From CALXVA01 sp964587175 (GTDB lineage Bacteria > Bacillota > Clostridia > TANB77 > CAG-508), in the NCBI GenBank assembly GCA_964587175.1, contig CAZPKK010000041.1, forward strand, positions 1 to 10,345: 10,345 nt of DNA. Reading direction: 5' to 3'. The notes beneath the pieces are model-generated. The model did not search any database. It had not been told where the DNA came from and saw only the letters and a list, made by a program, of their open reading frames with translations. Made by a program: the position numbers and the translations under genes. Below, piece by piece: positions 6,687 to 10,345 of the stretch (position 1 is the stretch's first letter; the number at the start of each line of letters is the position of its first letter).

Positions 6687-9600
6687 TTACCTCTTTAGTG
6701 ACAATGCCCAAATCATAGCCTTATCTACTTTTTTTCCAATTGCATTTTCAAGTGCTTCTTTATACAAATCTAATTGCACTTTATATTTTTCTTCTAATTT
6801 GCTCACATCACCATTTGGCACATAATCTGTTTTATAATCTACTAATATTAGTTTCCCTTCCTTATTTACATAATATAAATCAATAATACCTTGAACTAAT
6901 AGCATTTCATGTTCTTCTGCATCATCATATATTTTGTTTGCTGGGATATTTATATAAAATGGCTCTTCTTTATGAATTTCTTTTGCTTCTTTTAACTCTT
7001 CCCATAATTTCGATTTTGTGTAATTATATAGCATGTTTATATCTACGCTTTTTGCTTCCATCTCTGATATAATATTTCTTTCCATTAAATCTTTTACAAA
7101 ATTTTTAATATCTTCAAGAGTATAGTTCTTATTTTCATCTAGTTTTTGCACACATAAATGCATTATTGTTCCTTTTTGTGCTGGCGTTAATTCTTGCATC
7201 TCTTCTATAAAATTAGGCTTTGCAGTTAAATTTACGGTTTGTTTTTTCTTTTCTTTCACAATCTCAATTAAATCTTCTATTGAATGCTCTTCACTTTCCG
7301 CTTCTAATTCTTTTAATTTTGTAACTGATGTTTTAGTTGGTATTTTAGAAGAAGCTATATATTTATATTTCCATTGTAACTCATCAAATATTTTCTTCTC
7401 ATTATTAGCTTTATCTACTTCTTCTGCCTTTTGCTTGATTACCTTTTGAATATCAGTAATATCGTTTTCACTTTCCTTCATATCTACTAATAAATCTGCC
7501 TTATGATAAGTATGTAAGTCTAATATTTCATTTATATCATTTTTCTTGTTGTACTCATACACCAATTCTAACCAGTCAAGATAAGAACTATACTTTGCAA
7601 CAACATTTCTATCTATTTTTGTTTCTGATTTCTTCACTACATCCATAATCTGAGTTCCATACATTTCTAGCATTTTTTCTTTATCTTTTAAAGATTTAGT
7701 TAAATCTCTACTCATCCCTGTTATTATAAGTTTTTCTTTTGCTCTAGTTAATGCAACATAAAGAACTCTCATTTCTTCTGGTATTGTTTCTTCTTTTGCT
7801 TTAATTCTCACTGCTTCTTTAGTAAGTGTGCTATACTCTATCCTTTTTTCGGAATCTATAAATTGCATTCCAAATCCAATATCTTGATGAAGTAATATTG
7901 AAGTATTTAAATCTTGCATATTAAACTTTTTACCAGTACCTGCTAAAATAACTACTGGAAACTCCAAACCTTTACTCTTATGAATACTCATAATTCTAAT
8001 TACATCATCATTTTCTCCAATTATTTTAGCAGCAGATAAATCTCCACTACTTGTTTTTACTTTATTGATGAAATTTATAAAATTAAAAAGTCCCTTGAAA
8101 CTTGCTTTCTCATATTGTTTTGCTTTTTCAAAAAGCATTTTTAAATTAGCTTGTCTCAAATTTCCATTTGGAAGCAAACTAACATAATTGTAAAACCCTG
8201 TGTCCAGATATAGTTTCCATATAAATTCATTTAATGGAAAAAATTTCTCTTCTTCTTTCCATTTTTTCAGATTTTCTATTACATCATCAATTTTATGTCT
8301 AAGTTTATTGTCCACATTAAGTCTAGATTTTAGCATAGCTTCATAAAATAGACATTTTCTATCAGTAAGTCTAATTTTCATCAAGTCATTATCTGTAAAG
8401 CCAAATATATTTGACCTTAATGTTGCAACTAATGGAATATCTTGTAATGGGTTATCAATGATTTTTAGAAGTGACATTATTGTTTCTACTTCCATTGATT
8501 CTAAATATGTACTAGAACTATCACTAAAAACAGGATAATTAAGCTCTGCTATTTCCTTTTCATAAATTGGTGCTAAAACAGATGTAGCTCTTAAAAGCAC
8601 ACATATGTCTTTTGGTCTTATTTTTCTATAACCTTTTTTTCTATCATATACTTGATAATCACTATTTAAGAATTTTTGTATTTGTTTTGCTACAAACCTT
8701 GCTTCTAAAACTGCATCTTCTATTCTCTCTTCATTATCTTCTGAGTCTTCCTCATTTTCTTGTCCTTTTGTACTGTTTATATCAATAACTTCACTTTTAT
8801 AATAATCATCTTCCTGCTCTTTTAAATCAATAATATGTAATTCTGCAATCCCAGCATGTTTAACTTCTTTTTCTGGCTTTGGATAATCAGCACCATAGTT
8901 TAAATACTCATTTTCGTTATATTCCACATTTCCAAGCTTTTCACTCATAATATTTTCAAAAATCAAATTTGTAATATCTAATATGTTTTTTCTACTTCTA
9001 AAGTTCTTAAATAATTGAATTTTTAGTCCGTCATTTTCCACATTTTGCTCACTTTTTAGACCATAATTTGAGTATTTTTCTAAAAACAATTCTGGTCTTG
9101 CTTGTCTAAATTTATATATACTTTGTTTTACATCCCCTACCATAAAGATGTTGTTTCCTCTTGAGATACTAGTTAAAATTTTCTCTTGAACCAAATTGCT
9201 ATCTTGGTATTCATCAATTAAAATTTCTTCAAACTGTTCTTTATAATTTTCTGCAACATTTGTTGGCTTTTCCTTATCATCTAATAAAATTTTCAAAGCA
9301 AAATGTTCTATGTCATTAAAATCAATAATATTTTTCTCTTTTTTCTTATCCGCAAATTCATTAGAAAACTCTATGACCAGCCTTTTTAAATTATCCAAAA
9401 TCTCATACATCGAAAAAATATCTTCTTCTGCTTCTTTTGACGTATATTTTATTTGAATTTCACCAAATTGCTTTTTTATTTTATCTCGTATTTCTTTTGC
9501 TTCATTTTTTAAATCTAAAGTAACTTTTTTATCTACTGGCCATTTAGACCATTTGATTTCATTTAAACTCTCATATGCTAGGTCCCAACTTTCTAAATTG

Positions 9601-10345
9601 ATAGAGTTTAAATTATTTATATCGTCTTGTAAAACTCTTGAAAACTTTTCCATTTCGCTAAATCTTAAAGTTTCTTGTTTGATTTTTTCTAATTGTGTAA
9701 TCATACCATCTTTTTTTTCTTGTATATGTTCTAATATAATTTTGCCCCAAACTGTATTTGAAAAATCTAAATCAGTATCTATATTAAACTCTTTAGTTTT
9801 CTCATTTATCCATTTTTCTGGAAATGGATTGCTTTGTATATATTTATATATATTTAATATAATTTCTTGTAATTTTTCATCTCCCCTGTAATCTGTATAT
9901 GTATCTAACAATTTAATAAAATCTTTATCTCCATCCATATACTTTTGCTCAAAAATTTCTTCTAAAACATCATTTTTAAGCATTTCAATTTCAGCAGTAT
10001 CACCAATTCTAAAATTTGCAGATGTGTCTATTTCATAAAAATTATTATGTATCACATCTAAGCAAAAAGAATGAATAGTACAAATGCTTGCTTTATTAAG
10101 CAAAGTTATCTGCCTTTGTAAATTTATAGAATCTGGATTTTCTTCAAGCTTTTTGTATATTGCATCTAAAACTCTTTCCCTCATTTCGCTTGCAGCAGCA
10201 TTTGTAAAAGTGACAACTAGTATTTTGTCTATATCTATGTTTTCATTTATAACTTTATTTATTATTCGCTCAACAAGCACAGCTGTTTTACCACTTCCGT
10301 GCAGCAGCTGCAACTAAAATATTACTTCCTTTTTCATATATTGCT
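6687..10345 (-). CDS. addA: ATP-dependent helicase/nuclease subunit A (AddA), N-terminus off the window, frameshifted in Walker A
   Basis: Large subunit of the AddAB helicase-nuclease, which unwinds and resects double-strand breaks for RecA loading; UvrD-like SF1A helicase plus a C-terminal PD-(D/E)XK nuclease. The main frame runs from 10298 to the TAA at 6687. Visible along it: GSGKTAVLVERI (Walker A), VVTFTNAAASEMRERV, CTIHSFC, LIDEYQDSN (Walker B), MVGDVKQSIYKFRQARPELF, FKNFRSR, SIHKSKGLEFPVV, EEMRVLYVALTRAKEKL, then the nuclease elements KGTIMH, QGIIDLYY and LVDYKTD near the C-terminus. An acidic linker lies around NEEDSEDNEERIED. The preceding residues AIYEKGSNILVAAA are in another frame (10344 to 10300), so one extra base near 10299 breaks the gene; the 1208-residue reading from a TTG at 10313 is an artefact of this. 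Perhaps 20-25 N-terminal residues are off the window. AddB, usually the gene before it, is not in view. Identity is certain; whether the gene is intact is not. Confidence 0.93.
10297..10302 (-). other. One-base insertion (frameshift) in the addA Walker A codons
   Basis: The minus strand reads GCA GCT GCT GCA C GGA AGT GGT AAA ACA. Removing the C at 10299 restores AAAAGSGKT, the expected AddA P-loop, continuous with GSNILV upstream and AVLVERI downstream. With the C, the upstream frame ends after AAARKW at a TAA. The insertion lies next to the GCAGCTGC palindrome and 46 bases from the window end. A sequencing or assembly error is the simplest explanation; a real disabling mutation is the alternative. 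Confidence 0.88.

Noticed and set aside
9553..9891. Plus-strand reading frame opposite addA, and similar ones at 3205-3642 and 10084-10317
   Set aside because: They are antisense shadows of strongly conserved genes, with Ser/Leu/Phe-rich products and no family features.

Overview
The window is strongly AT-rich and every credible gene lies on the minus strand. Ribosome binding sites are strong (AGGAGG/AAGGAG, 6-8 bases before the start codon). The proteins are rich in Lys, Ile, Asn and Glu. The gene set is AddA, RecJ, a bifunctional Rel, an MBL-fold hydrolase, HisRS and a Clostridia-style 'KGITLIALV' prepilin-like protein. Together these point to a low-GC Firmicute, most likely a member of the Clostridia; the species cannot be told from the window.

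The layout, read in the direction of transcription (right to left), is as follows. (1) addA runs off the right edge. It lacks its extreme N-terminus and carries a one-base insertion inside the codons of the Walker A loop. (2) recJ follows after 83 bases. (3) rel (ppGpp synthetase/hydrolase) starts 13 bases after recJ, with its Shine-Dalgarno immediately after the recJ stop. (4) A glyoxalase II-like MBL hydrolase follows after about 130 bases. (5) A 187-base spacer holds a three-unit, 35-base-period degenerate repeat with two competing hairpins. (6) hisS encodes a HisRS of the archaeal/eukaryotic-like sequence type. (7) A prepilin-like gene runs off the left edge; it has its own near-consensus promoter, whose -35 box contains the hisS stop codon.

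The order recJ - rel - MBL hydrolase - hisS is a reduced version of a neighbourhood long known in Firmicutes (in B. subtilis, recJ-apt-relA-dtd-yrvJ-hisS-aspS). Here apt, dtd and aspS are absent from the expected places. AddA (with AddB) and RecJ process DNA ends for recombination. Rel senses uncharged tRNA on the ribosome and HisRS charges tRNA-His, so the cluster mixes DNA repair with translation and stress functions.

I see no new defence, mobile or biosynthetic system. The best leads are the repeat and alternative-hairpin element before hisS (with a fourth degenerate copy after rel), the frameshift at the AddA Walker A, and the HisRS type. No stretch longer than 300 bases lacks a gene.
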